DNA from: Pseudomonas sp. NC02
GTDB lineage: Bacteria; Pseudomonadota; Gammaproteobacteria; Pseudomonadales; Pseudomonadaceae
Assembly (NCBI RefSeq): GCF_002874965.1
Contig: NZ_CP025624.1
Location: 2,418,001-2,482,000, forward strand
Direction of reading: 5' to 3'
Length of the DNA: 64,000 nucleotides
Part shown: piece after piece, positions 53,010 through 62,317 of the stretch
Layout: each line of letters begins with the position of its first letter
Numbering within the stretch: position 1 is the stretch's first letter
Made by a program: the position numbers and the translations under genes
Notes under the pieces: generated by a model
Databases searched by the model: none
What the model saw: only the letters and a program-made list of their open reading frames with translations
Told to the model about the DNA's origin: nothing

Positions 53010-53255
53010 TCAACCAAGCCGTTTCGGGGCTGTCCATGTCACCTCGGTGATGCCGAACTTCTCCGCCCAGGGCCGAGTGGTCTTTTTCACCCGCTCATGG
53101 CCCGGTCGGCCTATGCGCCCCACGTGGGCAATGTCGGCGTCAACGGCCGCCCAATGCCACGCTTCGGCGTTGTTCATGACCTCGGCACGCACCACAAAGG
53201 TTTTTGGTTCGCCGTGTAGCAAGTAGTGGATGGTGTAGATCATTGCGGTACTCAT
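53010..53255 (-). CDS. Small conserved protein (possibly DUF6555)
   Basis: An 81-residue cytoplasmic protein with a strong GGGAGG ribosome site before ATG 53255. The N-terminal half looks like a small β-rich domain (IYTIHYLLHGEPKTFVVRAEV, NNAEAWHWAAVDAD). I believe related Pseudomonas proteins are filed as DUF6555, but I cannot confirm it. Convergent with the small-protein pair; the terminator lies between them. Confidence 0.7.
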   Translation of the reverse strand: MSTAMIYTIHYLLHGEPKTFVVRAEVMNNAEAWHWAAVDADIAHVGRIGRPGHERVKKTTRPWAEKFGITEVTWTAPKRLG

Positions 53256-53413
53256 GATGCCTCCCTGTCTTGTAGTGAATGGATATAAATCAGTTCAGAA
53301 AGGTTCAGAAAGTTTGTGCATCTGAGGACTTGCATTTGATTCAACCCACAATTGGCAAATAACCGCCGTCAGGGTATTAGTGGTGCTTTCGCCACCGACT
53401 CCAGGATTGCGTC

Positions 53414-54244
53414 ATGCCAGAGCTGACCCACAGCCGCCTCTACCTGCAACGTCTGGGCTACGACACGCCGCCTCCGCCCACCCTGCAAACCCTGCAGGAT
53501 CTGCAGTTGCGCCATGTCAGCACCTTCGCGTTTGAAAGCCTGTCGACCCTGCTGCACGCACCGGTGCCGATCGATTTGCCGAGCGTCGAACAAAAAGTCC
53601 TGTTCGACGGCCGTGGTGGTTATTGCTACGAGCTGAACCAGCTGTTCCTGGCCTTGTTGCAGGAGTTGGGCTTCGAGGCGCGGGGCATTACCGGCCGTGT
53701 GGTGATGGGGGGGCCACCCGATGCACTGACGGCGCGCACCCATCGGCTGAGCTTGGTGACCCTGGACGGCGTGCGTTACATCAGTGATGTCGGCTTTGGT
53801 GGCATGGTGCCCACCAGTCCGTTGCAACTGGACACCGATGCCACCCAGGCCACCGCCCATGAACCCTATCGCCTGAGCCTGGAGGAGGGCAGCTACACCT
53901 TGTGGGCGCAGGTCGCCGGTGAGTGGCGCGGCTTGTATGTGTTCGACCTGCAGGTGCAGTCACACTTCGACTACGAGATCGGTAACTGGTACGTCTCCAC
54001 CCATCCGGATTCGCCGTTCCTCGGCCAGCTGAAAGTCGCACTGATTGGCCCGGGATTTCGCCGCACGCTGAACAACGGCCAGTACGCGATTCACTACCTG
54101 GACCGGGCCAGCGAAAAGCGTGCAATCGAGGACGTCGAAGAGTTGCTGAACCTGTTGCAGGCCAGCTTTGGCATTCGCCTGCCGGCGCATCCGCAGTTGC
54201 GGTCAATTCTCGGTCGTTTGCTGGCTCCCGTCCAAGACGCTTGA
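53414..54244 (+). CDS. nat: Arylamine N-acetyltransferase
   Basis: A 276-residue NAT. The catalytic triad is visible as Cys71 (GRGGYCYELN), His110 (ARTHRLSLV) and Asp125 (ISDVGFGG), at nearly the canonical spacing. It moves acetyl from acetyl-CoA to arylamines and hydrazines in the cytoplasm. It is monocistronic, with a 158-base upstream region. Confidence 0.93.
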   Translation: MPELTHSRLYLQRLGYDTPPPPTLQTLQDLQLRHVSTFAFESLSTLLHAPVPIDLPSVEQKVLFDGRGGYCYELNQLFLALLQELGFEARGITGRVVMGGPPDALTARTHRLSLVTLDGVRYISDVGFGGMVPTSPLQLDTDATQATAHEPYRLSLEEGSYTLWAQVAGEWRGLYVFDLQVQSHFDYEIGNWYVSTHPDSPFLGQLKVALIGPGFRRTLNNGQYAIHYLDRASEKRAIEDVEELLNLLQASFGIRLPAHPQLRSILGRLLAPVQDA

Positions 54245-54367
54245 TATAGAGCCTTCGCTGAACCGTTTTACCTCGAAAAAGGTGCAAATTAATTCGAACC
54301 TTTCGCCAAAACGAGGGTTCGAAGCGTTTCCTGAATAATTTGCCACCTGCAATGGAGACGTAAAACG

Positions 54368-55120
54368 ATGTCCAAACTATTCGGAAAGATCCTCAAGAAT
54401 TCCTCGGTCCTGGCCTTGATCGCGGCACCTGGTGTGGTGTTCGCCGCAGCGCCGACCGACCCGATTTCCACCTTCGGGATCCTCGGCAGCTACAACGACT
54501 TCAAACTCGAAGGCGGTAGCCAAAGCGACAAGGACCACATGCCTGAAGCCGGCCTGTTCTATAACTTCGGCAACAAGCTGACGGCTGAATCCGGCTTTAT
54601 CTACCAGGCCGGTATCGAAGCCAAGTACGGCGAGAAGAGCGACAACAAGCTCAAGGAAGGCCAGGCCGACCTCGACCTCGGCTGGCGTGCCGCGCTGGAT
54701 GCGCGCAACTTCGTCGACGTGCTGGTGGGTGGCGGCTACAGCTGGACCCGCTACGAGCCGGACTCGGGCGACTACGACATGAAACTCACCAACAAATCGC
54801 CGTTCGCCAAGGCGGCCCTGGGCTACAACCACCAGTTCGACGACATGACCATGCGTGTTGAACTGGGCGCCCGCCATACCATCGACGGCCGCGCCAAGCT
54901 CAAGGTCGACGGCATCGGCAGCGACACCGTGGACCTCAAGGACCGCACCAACCCGTACGCCGAAGTCAGCCTGCTGATGAACCAGAAAGGCGACCTGCCG
55001 GTGATGGCGGGCCTGTACTACACCCGCACCGAGTACAAGCTCGATGACGATTCGTACGTGGCCGACAACACCAAGCTCAAGCGTGACGAGTATGGGTTCA
55101 AGGTCGGTATCGCGTTCTAA
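54368..55120 (+). CDS. Outer-membrane β-barrel protein
   Basis: A 250-residue precursor. A signal peptide (about 1-27, FAAAPTDP) is followed by repeated amphipathic strands (AGLFYNFGNKLTAESGFIY, VDVLVGGGYSWTRYE, MRVELGARHTIDG) and a C-terminal Phe (GFKVGIAF). This suggests an 8- to 10-strand barrel. I cannot place it in a named porin family. It has its own 123-base upstream region and is followed by a structured repeat. Confidence 0.75.
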   Translation: MSKLFGKILKNSSVLALIAAPGVVFAAAPTDPISTFGILGSYNDFKLEGGSQSDKDHMPEAGLFYNFGNKLTAESGFIYQAGIEAKYGEKSDNKLKEGQADLDLGWRAALDARNFVDVLVGGGYSWTRYEPDSGDYDMKLTNKSPFAKAALGYNHQFDDMTMRVELGARHTIDGRAKLKVDGIGSDTVDLKDRTNPYAEVSLLMNQKGDLPVMAGLYYTRTEYKLDDDSYVADNTKLKRDEYGFKVGIAF

Positions 55121-55131
55121 ATCTGCCTGAC

Positions 55132-55239
55132 TGATTGTTCCCACGCTCTGCGTGGGAATGCATCCCGTGACGCTCTGCGTCACAACGCGGACGCAGAGCG
55201 TCCAAGGCGGCGTTCCCACGCAGAGCGTGGGAACGATCA
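55132..55239. repeat. Structured GCTCTGC-type intergenic repeat, copy 1
   Basis: Four short stem-loops in a row (CCCACGCTCTGCGTGGG, GTGACGCTCTGCGTCAC, GGACGCAGAGCGTCC, CCCACGCAGAGCGTGGG); the outer two are also complementary to each other. The ends are TGATTGTTC and GAACGATCA. A second copy lies at 61278-61414. Confidence 0.85.
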
Positions 55240-55353
55240 GCCGCTGAAGCCTGTCCGCCCAAGCCCCCCTTTCTGTCCCCCAATACCCTCAACGCCGCGC
55301 CCTGGCTGCCTTAGTGTGGATCACGCTTTCACACAATAAGAGAGAAGGTGGCT

Positions 55354-55722
55354 ATGCGGGCAATCAACCCCCGTCGCATCAGTCTGCTGCTGGCCGTGAC
55401 CTGCCTGCTGACAGCCTGTGGCGACAAACCGAAACATCCCCCCGAACGTGCCACGGCGGCCAATGCCATGCCGAGCGACGCAGCCCTGGCCCAGGTCTAC
55501 GACACCAGTTGCAAGCTGTGCCACGCCAACCCGGCCTCCGGTGCGCCGCTGACCGGTGACGGCCCGGCCTGGAGCCCGCGCATCGCCCAGGGCCCGGACA
55601 CCCTGCTGGACCACACCATCAATGGCTACAACGGCATGCCCCCGATGGGGATGTGCGTGCAGTGCTCCGAAGAGCAATTCCTGGGGCTGATCAGCTTTAT
55701 GTCGGGTCAACACATCCAATAA
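55354..55722 (+). CDS. Cytochrome c5-type lipoprotein
   Basis: A 122-residue protein with a lipobox signal (LLTAC) and one haem-binding motif CKLCH, followed by PASGAPLTGDGPAWSPRI and the axial Met region MPPMG. A second Cys pair (CVQC) is typical of c5-type cytochromes. It should sit in the periplasm, anchored to a membrane. ATG 55354 has AAGG six to seven bases upstream. It leads an operon with a flavoprotein oxidase and a PLP enzyme and could accept their electrons. Confidence 0.85.
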   Translation: MRAINPRRISLLLAVTCLLTACGDKPKHPPERATAANAMPSDAALAQVYDTSCKLCHANPASGAPLTGDGPAWSPRIAQGPDTLLDHTINGYNGMPPMGMCVQCSEEQFLGLISFMSGQHIQ

Positions 55723-55739
55723 GAATAACGGGGTAGGCG

Positions 55740-57128
55740 ATGGGGCTTTCACGGCGAGAATTATTGCAGCGCGGCGCGGTGGCCGGCGCGTTCATGGCAT
55801 TGACCAGTAACCCGGTACTGGCCCAGCTGGCCCGGGCACCGCGGCTGATTCCCTGGCGCAATTGGTCGGGGGCGCAAACCTGTCTGCCCCTGGCGCGGCT
55901 GGCGCCGAAGAACCTTGATGAACTGGTGCAGGTCATCGGCCAGGCACCGGGCAAGGTGCGGCCGGTGGGCTCGGGCCATTCGTTCAGTGCCCTGGTGCCC
56001 ACCGACGGCACGCTGCTGTCCCTGAGCTACTTCAATGGCCTGCTGGATCACGACCCGCAAACCTTGCAGGCCACCTTCGCCGCCGGCACGCCGATGTCGC
56101 GCATGGGCCAGGCCTTGAAAGACGTCGGGCAGGCGCTGCCGAACATGGCGGATATCGACTACCAGACCCTGGCCGGGGCGATCTCCACTTCCACTCATGG
56201 CACCGGCGTGGGCTTCACCTCATATTCCGGTTGCGTCACCGGCCTGCAATTGGTGACCGCCCAGGGTGAGGTGCTGGAGTGCGACGCCAAGCGTCACCCC
56301 GAGGTGTTCAGTGCCGCCCGGGTGTCCCTCGGGGCCCTCGGCGTGGCCACCCAGGTCCGCTTGCAAAACCGCGCACCGTACCGCCTGCGGGAGCGCCAGT
56401 GGATCGCCAAGACTGAAGAACTGCTGGAGGACGTGGCTAAGAACACCCGGGAAAACCAGCACTGGGAAATGCTCGTGGTGACCCATTCCGACTACGCCCT
56501 GTCCATCGCCCTGAACGAAACCACCGACCCCGAAACCCCGCCCATCGACCCGGCGGAGGCGGGCGGCAACGAGTTTGTGTCGATCATCGAGAAACTCGAC
56601 AAATACGGCAGCGATTTCCCCGAGGCCCGGCGTACCTTGCTCAACAGCCTGCGCTTTTTTGCCAGCTTCGATGACCGCGTGGCCGAGTCGTTCCAGGTGT
56701 ACGCCAACGTGCGAAACGTGCGTTTCAACGAGATGGAATATTCGGTGCCCGCCGAGCACGGACCGGCATGCCTGCGGGAAATCCTCAAGCTGATCAACGA
56801 CAAGGACCTGCGCACCTGGTTTCCCATCGAGTACCGCTACGTCAAGGCCGATGACATTCCGCTGAGCATGTTCGAGGGCCGCGACAGCTGTTCGATTTCC
56901 GTGCACCAGCACTACACCATGGACCACCACAACTTCTTCGCCGCCGTAGAACCGATCTTCTGGAAATACGCCGGTCGCCCGCACTGGGGCAAGTTGCACA
57001 CCCTCAATGCGCGCACTTTGCAGCCGCTGTATCCGCGCTGGGAGGAATTTACCCGAGTGCGCCGCGAGCTGGACCCCAGCGGCAAATTCCTCAATGCGCA
57101 CCTGTCGTCTATTCTGGGAGTGGCCTGA
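55740..57128 (+). CDS. Tat-exported FAD-linked oxidoreductase (ALO/VAO type)
   Basis: A 462-residue protein with a Tat signal (SRRELLQRGAVAGAFMAL). A PCMH-type FAD domain follows (VRPVGSGHSFSALV; the His is the usual covalent FAD site). A C-terminal D-arabinono-1,4-lactone oxidase domain completes it (WFPIEYRYVKADD, HQHYTMDHH, PHWGKLH). It oxidises a sugar lactone or polyol-like alcohol in the periplasm. Context with a cytochrome c suggests that it works as a dehydrogenase feeding the respiratory chain. It overlaps the next gene by one base. Confidence 0.87.
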   Translation: MGLSRRELLQRGAVAGAFMALTSNPVLAQLARAPRLIPWRNWSGAQTCLPLARLAPKNLDELVQVIGQAPGKVRPVGSGHSFSALVPTDGTLLSLSYFNGLLDHDPQTLQATFAAGTPMSRMGQALKDVGQALPNMADIDYQTLAGAISTSTHGTGVGFTSYSGCVTGLQLVTAQGEVLECDAKRHPEVFSAARVSLGALGVATQVRLQNRAPYRLRERQWIAKTEELLEDVAKNTRENQHWEMLVVTHSDYALSIALNETTDPETPPIDPAEAGGNEFVSIIEKLDKYGSDFPEARRTLLNSLRFFASFDDRVAESFQVYANVRNVRFNEMEYSVPAEHGPACLREILKLINDKDLRTWFPIEYRYVKADDIPLSMFEGRDSCSISVHQHYTMDHHNFFAAVEPIFWKYAGRPHWGKLHTLNARTLQPLYPRWEEFTRVRRELDPSGKFLNAHLSSILGVA

Positions 57129-58396
57129 TGAACCGCAGACATTTCATGCTCGGCACCGGCGTGTTGCTGGTGGGGGGGGCCATCTTGCTCAGGCCCGGCG
57201 ACCGGGGCAGCCCGTACACCGAGTATTTCCGCAGCCTCAACCAGGAACTCAAGGCCCATGGGCCGATGCGCCCGGTGATGCTGATCGACCTCGATCGCCT
57301 GGACCACAACATCGACGTGGTGATGCAGTCAGTGCAGCGCGGCGGCAAACATCTGCGGCTGGTGGAGAAATCCCTGCCGTCGCCGGGGCTGCTGGCCTAT
57401 ATCGCCAAGCGCGCAGGCACTCAACGGTTGATGTCGTTTCACCAGCCATTTCTGAATCACGACGCCCAGGTGTTTCCCGACGCCGACATCCTGCTGGGCA
57501 AGCCGTTGCCGGTGCGTTCCGCCGAGTTGTTTTACCAAACCCACAAGGGCCCGTTCGACCCGTCCCGGCAGCTGCAATGGCTGCTGGACACGCCCGAGCG
57601 CTTGCAACAATACCTGGCGCTGGCCCAGGGATTGGGCACGAAACTACGGGTCAATATCGAGCTGGATGTGGGCCTGCATCGCGGCGGCATCAGCGACAAC
57701 GCGGTGCTGGGGCAAATGCTCACGCTGATCAGCGCGCATCCGCAGCAGCTGGAATTCAGCGGGTTCATGGGCTACGACCCGTTCGTGGGCATGGGCGTGC
57801 CGGGGATTCTCGGCTCGCCCCAGGACCTGTTCGACAAAGTCATGCAGCGCTACAACGGCTATGTGGATTACACCCGCCAGCACTTTGCGCCGCTGTGGCG
57901 CGACGGGCTGACGTTGAATACGGCAGGCAGCCCGAGCTATCGCATTCACGAGCAGGAGAAGCTCAGCAGCGAGGTGTCGGTGGGCACGGCGTTGCTCAAG
58001 CCGACGCACTATGACTTGCCGTCGCTGAGCGAGCATGTGCCGGCGGCCTATATCGCCACGCCCGTGTTGAAAAGCACCGGGCCGGTGGACATTCCGGCGC
58101 TGGACGGCAAGTCGCGGTTGTTCTCGTGGTGGGATGCGAATCAGCGCGCCACGTTCTTTATTTATGGGGGCAACTGGATGGCGGAGTTTGAATCGCCCAG
58201 GGGCTTGCAGAGCAATGACCTGTATGGGCGCAGCTCCAATCAGGAGATGGTCAATGGTTCGCCCAAGGTGGGGCTGAACGTGGAAGACCAGGTGTTTCTG
58301 CGCCCGACCCAGAGTGAGTTTGTGCTGCTGCAGTTCGGCGATTTGCTGGCAGTACGGGGCGGGAAAATCGTCGATACCTGGCCGGTCTACACCTGA
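57128..58396 (+). CDS. Exported PLP-dependent enzyme, D-threonine aldolase/D-serine dehydratase (DSD1) type
   Basis: A 422-residue fold-type III PLP protein with an N-terminal signal or anchor (NRRHFMLGTGVLLVGGAILL). The alanine-racemase-like barrel has the PLP lysine in LRLVEKSLPS (about residue 79) and NIELDVGLHRGGI. Relatives are D-threonine aldolases and D-serine dehydratases, normally cytoplasmic; a twin-Arg start and hydrophobic segment are unusual for this class. It is coupled by a TGATG overlap to the flavoprotein. Substrate unknown; a β-hydroxy D-amino acid is likely. Confidence 0.8.
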   Translation: MNRRHFMLGTGVLLVGGAILLRPGDRGSPYTEYFRSLNQELKAHGPMRPVMLIDLDRLDHNIDVVMQSVQRGGKHLRLVEKSLPSPGLLAYIAKRAGTQRLMSFHQPFLNHDAQVFPDADILLGKPLPVRSAELFYQTHKGPFDPSRQLQWLLDTPERLQQYLALAQGLGTKLRVNIELDVGLHRGGISDNAVLGQMLTLISAHPQQLEFSGFMGYDPFVGMGVPGILGSPQDLFDKVMQRYNGYVDYTRQHFAPLWRDGLTLNTAGSPSYRIHEQEKLSSEVSVGTALLKPTHYDLPSLSEHVPAAYIATPVLKSTGPVDIPALDGKSRLFSWWDANQRATFFIYGGNWMAEFESPRGLQSNDLYGRSSNQEMVNGSPKVGLNVEDQVFLRPTQSEFVLLQFGDLLAVRGGKIVDTWPVYT

Positions 58397-58410
58397 CAAC
58401 GCCGTCCCAC

Positions 58411-58510
58411 TGTAGGAGCGAGCTTGCTCGCGAAAAACCCAAGGACGACGCGTTCATCCAGACGGCCCGCGTTATCGTTGACGTTTTTCGCGAGCAAGCT
58501 CGCTCCTACA
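58411..58510. repeat. REP doublet
   Basis: TGTAGGAGCGAGCTTGCTCG and its complement, 54 bases apart, lie between the convergent PLP-enzyme and SphA-like genes. Confidence 0.9.
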
Positions 58511-58523
58511 GTTTTTGCCGGGT

Positions 58524-59465
58524 TTACAGGGCAAACGGAATCGTCAACTTCGCCCACAACATGTCGCCTTCCGGCCGGTTCTGCACATCAAACTCCTTGG
58601 CCCAGCGCACCTCGGCACTCGCATACTTGAGGAAGGTGAAATACACCGCCGGACCGATCGCAAACACCTGGCCCTTGACCCCGTCATCCACATCTTCGCC
58701 ATAGATGTTCACCACGGTATGCCCGTATTGCTTATCGTCGGTGGTCTGCTTGAGGTAGTAGCCGTTGAGCCCAAGGCTGAGGTTATCCGTCACCTTGTAG
58801 CTGGCCGAGTAGTCGAAGTGAAAAATCTGCCCCGACCGGTAATGGGTGTCGGGGTTTTCCTTGTTGAAGCTGTAGGTGGTCTTGATCGACAGCTCAGTGC
58901 GCTCGTTGGGCATCCAGGTCGCCGACACCAACGGTTTGTAGGTGTAGAAATTGTTGCTGGTATTGGCCAGACGCGTGGCGTCGTATTCGCCGGTGGGCAG
59001 GGTGATTTCCAGGGCGGTGCCCACTGTCAGGTTCCTGCCCAGGTCCCAGAGGATGATCGGCGCCACGGTGGTGTCGCCCATGCTTTCCCGGGTGTCGGAC
59101 ATGCCGAACAGCGACACCTGTTGCTTCAGGTACGGCTGGGCGATGTAGCCGCCCAGGCGCCCGCCGAATACCCGCAACGGGCTGAGGTAATCCAGGCGCG
59201 GGATGATCGCGTCGGACTTGATCTTCACGTCCGGCACCTTGCCACCCAACGAGCTGATATCGAGCTTCCTGGCTTCGTAATGGTTGTAATAGATGTTGAA
59301 GGCGAACATGTGGTCGGGCAGGTTGTTGACGTCCAGCGGCAGGATGTAGAAGCCATCGGTGCCGGGGCCGATGTTGTCGACGCCGCCTTCGGTGGCCAGG
59401 GCCGGCAGGCTGATGAGGGTCAACAGGGCGAGTTGCACGGGGTAAAACGCACGGGTCGTGTTCAT
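58524..59465 (-). CDS. SphA-like outer-membrane protein (phenol_MetA_deg family)
   Basis: A 313-residue precursor with a signal peptide (cleavage near LPALATEGG) and a β-barrel of the MetA-pathway of phenol degradation / SphA family (GTDGFYILPLDVNNLPD, GTALEITLPTGEYD, KLTIPFAL at the end). Relatives are inducible outer-membrane channels, for example SphA for sphingosine in P. aeruginosa. It is divergent from an AraC-type regulator. The ATG at 59465 is preferred; an in-frame ATG at 59477 exists. Confidence 0.8.
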   Translation of the reverse strand: MNTTRAFYPVQLALLTLISLPALATEGGVDNIGPGTDGFYILPLDVNNLPDHMFAFNIYYNHYEARKLDISSLGGKVPDVKIKSDAIIPRLDYLSPLRVFGGRLGGYIAQPYLKQQVSLFGMSDTRESMGDTTVAPIILWDLGRNLTVGTALEITLPTGEYDATRLANTSNNFYTYKPLVSATWMPNERTELSIKTTYSFNKENPDTHYRSGQIFHFDYSASYKVTDNLSLGLNGYYLKQTTDDKQYGHTVVNIYGEDVDDGVKGQVFAIGPAVYFTFLKYASAEVRWAKEFDVQNRPEGDMLWAKLTIPFAL

Positions 59466-59668
59466 GTCTGGGCTCATTATTATTATCAGGACGACGCTGC
59501 CTATAGAAATAAGCCCTCGGCGCCCGGCGGGGCAGGGTATTGGCGGCCACATAGGGGGACTTTGGCGGACAGCTTTCATCCAGAGTGCAGCAGTTCTTGC
59601 AAGAGCCTATGATTGTCAGGATGTTTCCAAAACAAGAACTGAAGCACTCAGTCGGGAATCGAAGATCC

Positions 59669-60706
59669 ATGCAAAGGAAAGCCGTTGATCCGCACTATGA
59701 TCTGGCCCTGGTCTCGCCATTTCTGTTGCAAACCCTCGGCCAAGTGGTCGCGCAAAAAGGCGCGAGCGCCGAGCACCTGTGCCGTGGCCTGGGATTCACC
59801 CTGGCCGACCTGGACGACCCGGCCCAGCGCATTTCCTATCGCCAGGCGGTAGCGATGATCCAGCGTGCACTCAAGGTGTTGCCCGACCAGGGGCTGGGCC
59901 TGTGGGTAGGCCATCAGAACGTACTCGGCACCCTGGGCCTGCTCGGCCATGTGATTTCACTGTGCAAGACGTTGCGCGATGCGTTTGCCATCGGGGAACG
60001 TCATCAGCACACCTCCGGTGGTATCGCCACCTCGCGCACCCATGAAGGCCCCCAGGAAGTTTTCGTCGATATCGAATGCCTGCTGCCCTACGCCGAGGTG
60101 CAGGTGTTTGCCGCCGAGGAGTTCTTCGCCAGCCTGATGGTGTATGGCCGCGCCCTGGTGGGCGAGGGCTTCATGCCGCTGCGGGTCGAATTTATCCACG
60201 CCGCGCCCACCTATGTCGCTGACTATCACCAGCTGTTGGGTGCGGATGTGCGTTTTGGCTGCCTGCATAACCGCATGGTCCTGGCCAGCCACTGGCTGGA
60301 TGTGCGGCTGCCGAATCACCATGCCCTGGCCTTGCGCCAGGCCCTGGAACTATTGGAACTGGAAAGCGCGCAACTGCATCAGAAAATGGATTTGATCCAG
60401 GCGGTGGAGCGCGCGATTTCCCGGGATTTGCAGGGCAGCCAGCTGGAAAAGGTCGCCAGTGACTTGAACATGAGCGGGCGTACCTTGCGCCGGCGCCTGA
60501 CCGAGCATGGGCTGACGTTCGAGGGCTTGCTGGAACAGGTGCGCAGGGCAAGGACCATGGGCTTGCTGAGCAACCCGGGGTTGTCCATCGAACGGATCAC
60601 CGAGGAAGTTGGCTACAGCGATGTGCGCAGTTTTCGGCGGGCGTTCAAGCGCTGGACCGGGCTGAGCCCCAGTGCGTTTCGCGGTGAAGGCGCAGGGCCG
60701 GGGTGA
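59669..60706 (+). CDS. AraC family regulator (OruR/ArgR-like architecture)
   Basis: A 345-residue regulator. The N-terminal ~200 residues match the AraC-type arabinose-binding-domain family of Pseudomonas regulators (LGLWVGHQNVLGTLGLLGHV). The C-terminus is a double helix-turn-helix (LEKVASDLNMSGRTLRRRL, ITEEVGYSDVRSFRRAFKRWTG). It is divergent from the SphA-like gene across 203 bases; SphR of P. aeruginosa is an AraC protein paired with sphA in the same way. The start is uncertain (59669 chosen; 59621 and 59585 possible). Confidence 0.82.
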   Translation: MQRKAVDPHYDLALVSPFLLQTLGQVVAQKGASAEHLCRGLGFTLADLDDPAQRISYRQAVAMIQRALKVLPDQGLGLWVGHQNVLGTLGLLGHVISLCKTLRDAFAIGERHQHTSGGIATSRTHEGPQEVFVDIECLLPYAEVQVFAAEEFFASLMVYGRALVGEGFMPLRVEFIHAAPTYVADYHQLLGADVRFGCLHNRMVLASHWLDVRLPNHHALALRQALELLELESAQLHQKMDLIQAVERAISRDLQGSQLEKVASDLNMSGRTLRRRLTEHGLTFEGLLEQVRRARTMGLLSNPGLSIERITEEVGYSDVRSFRRAFKRWTGLSPSAFRGEGAGPG

Positions 60707-60817
60707 TCGTCAGGATTGGCCCCATTGGCTACCTGATCTTTCCCCGGATTGGCTATTTGTCCAATGCCCCCTCGTCACTACTCTAGACACCAATCCCCAC
60801 TGTTCTGGAGTATCACC

Positions 60818-61255
60818 ATGCAAGCTCGTACCGACTTCTACACCGCCTCCCCGGATGCCATGAAAGCCATGCTGGCCCTGGAGGCTGCCGTCGGCAAACT
60901 GTCCATCGAACTGCCGCTGCTGGAACTGGTGCGCCTGCGTGTGTCGCAGATCAACGGCTGCGCCTTCTGCCTCGACATGCACACCGCCGACGCCCGCAAG
61001 GGGGGCGAGACCGAGCGCCGCCTGTACACCGTGTCGGCCTGGCGTGAAACGCCGTTCTTCACCCCCCGTGAACGCGCCGCGCTGGCCTGGGCCGAAAGCC
61101 TCACCCTGCTCAGCCAGACCCACGCACCGGATGCAGACTTCACCGAACTGGCCGCCCACTTCAGCCCGCAAGAGCAAGTCGACCTGAGCGTGGCGATCGC
61201 CACCATCAACAGCTGGAACCGTCTGGCGGTGGGTTTTCGCAAGATGCCTAAATAA
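60818..61255 (+). CDS. AhpD-like carboxymuconolactone decarboxylase family protein
   Basis: A 145-residue alkylhydroperoxidase D-like protein with the redox pair in NGCAFCLDMH and the helical CMD fold. Such proteins reduce peroxides or act on reactive electrophiles. ATG 60818 has GGAG eight bases upstream. It is monocistronic and followed by a structured repeat. Confidence 0.88.
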   Translation: MQARTDFYTASPDAMKAMLALEAAVGKLSIELPLLELVRLRVSQINGCAFCLDMHTADARKGGETERRLYTVSAWRETPFFTPRERAALAWAESLTLLSQTHAPDADFTELAAHFSPQEQVDLSVAIATINSWNRLAVGFRKMPK

Positions 61256-61277
61256 CCCGACAAGACGCCGGGATGAC

Positions 61278-61414
61278 TGATCGTTCCCGCGCTCTGCGTG
61301 GGAATGCCGCCCCGGACGCTCTGCGTCCAGCGGGCGATGTAAGGCTCAAGTCTTGCGTACGGGTGACGCGGAGCGTCACGGGATGCATTCCCACGCAGAG
61401 CGAGGGAACGATCA
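61278..61414. repeat. Structured GCTCTGC-type intergenic repeat, copy 2
   Basis: Ends TGATCGTTC / GAACGATCA. It has the same outer stem-loops as the copy at 55132 (CCGCGCTCTGCGTGGG, CCCACGCAGAGCGAGGG) and two inner ones, with a longer spacer. It sits between the AhpD-like gene and the convergent AraC gene. Confidence 0.85.
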
Positions 61415-61453
61415 ATGAAGCCGATCTACCACCGGGTTACAGCCAGTCGGCAT

Positions 61454-62218
61454 TCACTTGAAGTAACCCCGTGGCGTGGCGCCGGTCATGGCCTTGAAGA
61501 AGGCGATCAGCGCACTGTCACTGGCAAAGCCCAACTCAAAGGCGCAGTACCCGAGACTGCGCCCGGTGGCGAGCAGCTCGATGGCGCGCATCAGGCGCCA
61601 CTGCTGGCGCCATTGCTGATAGCCCATGCCGGTTTCCCGCAGGAAGATCCGGCCGATGGTTTTGCCGCTGGCGGCCACCTGGCGTTGCAAGGCTTGCAGC
61701 TCCGGTGGCAGCGCGTCGAGGTTCTGCAATAACGGCGCCAGGCGTTTGTCCGTGGGCAGGGGCAGCAGCAGCGGTTGCTCGACTGCCTCGCGGATTTCAC
61801 TCAGGCACAGCGCCAGCAAATGCGCGTATTTGCCCTGTTGCCAATCGGTGTCGAACGCCGCCATTGCCATGGGCTCCAGCACCGCCCGCAGCAGCGCACT
61901 CACCTCAATCACCCGCACTTGTGCCGGCAACTGCCCGGCCAATGCCGGGCTGACATACACCGAACGGTAATCCACGGTCTGTTGCATCACTGCCCGGTGC
62001 GGCACACCGCCGGGAATCCACGCTGCCCGAGTGGGCGGCAACAGGCACAGTTGGTTGGCCAGGGTAATGCGCGTGCAGCCCTGTTGGGTGAACAGCAATT
62101 GCCCGCGCTGATGCTGATGTACACCGGAGTCGTGATCACCCAGCAGGGCGGCGATGCCCACCACGGGCGCGTCGAAGCGGTCGGGATCGAAAGGTGTCTG
62201 CGCCGCCAGCCATGCCAT
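61454..62218 (-). CDS. AraC family regulator with cupin domain
   Basis: A 254-residue regulator with a small N-terminal cupin (HDSGVHQHQRGQLLFTQQG) and a C-terminal AraC DNA-binding domain (ASGKTIGRIFLRETGMGYQQWRQQWRLMRA, FELGFASDSALIAFFKAMTG). It is divergent from an MFS exporter across 99 bases and is probably its local regulator. Confidence 0.85.
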   Translation of the reverse strand: MAWLAAQTPFDPDRFDAPVVGIAALLGDHDSGVHQHQRGQLLFTQQGCTRITLANQLCLLPPTRAAWIPGGVPHRAVMQQTVDYRSVYVSPALAGQLPAQVRVIEVSALLRAVLEPMAMAAFDTDWQQGKYAHLLALCLSEIREAVEQPLLLPLPTDKRLAPLLQNLDALPPELQALQRQVAASGKTIGRIFLRETGMGYQQWRQQWRLMRAIELLATGRSLGYCAFELGFASDSALIAFFKAMTGATPRGYFK

Positions 62219-62317
62219 GGGATGTCCGATTTCATTGATAAGGTGTCGAAGTCTGGATAATACGCCAGCTGCCGCTGTTTAGACTCCCTGGCCTGTTTAC
62301 TCGTGAAGAGCGTCTGG

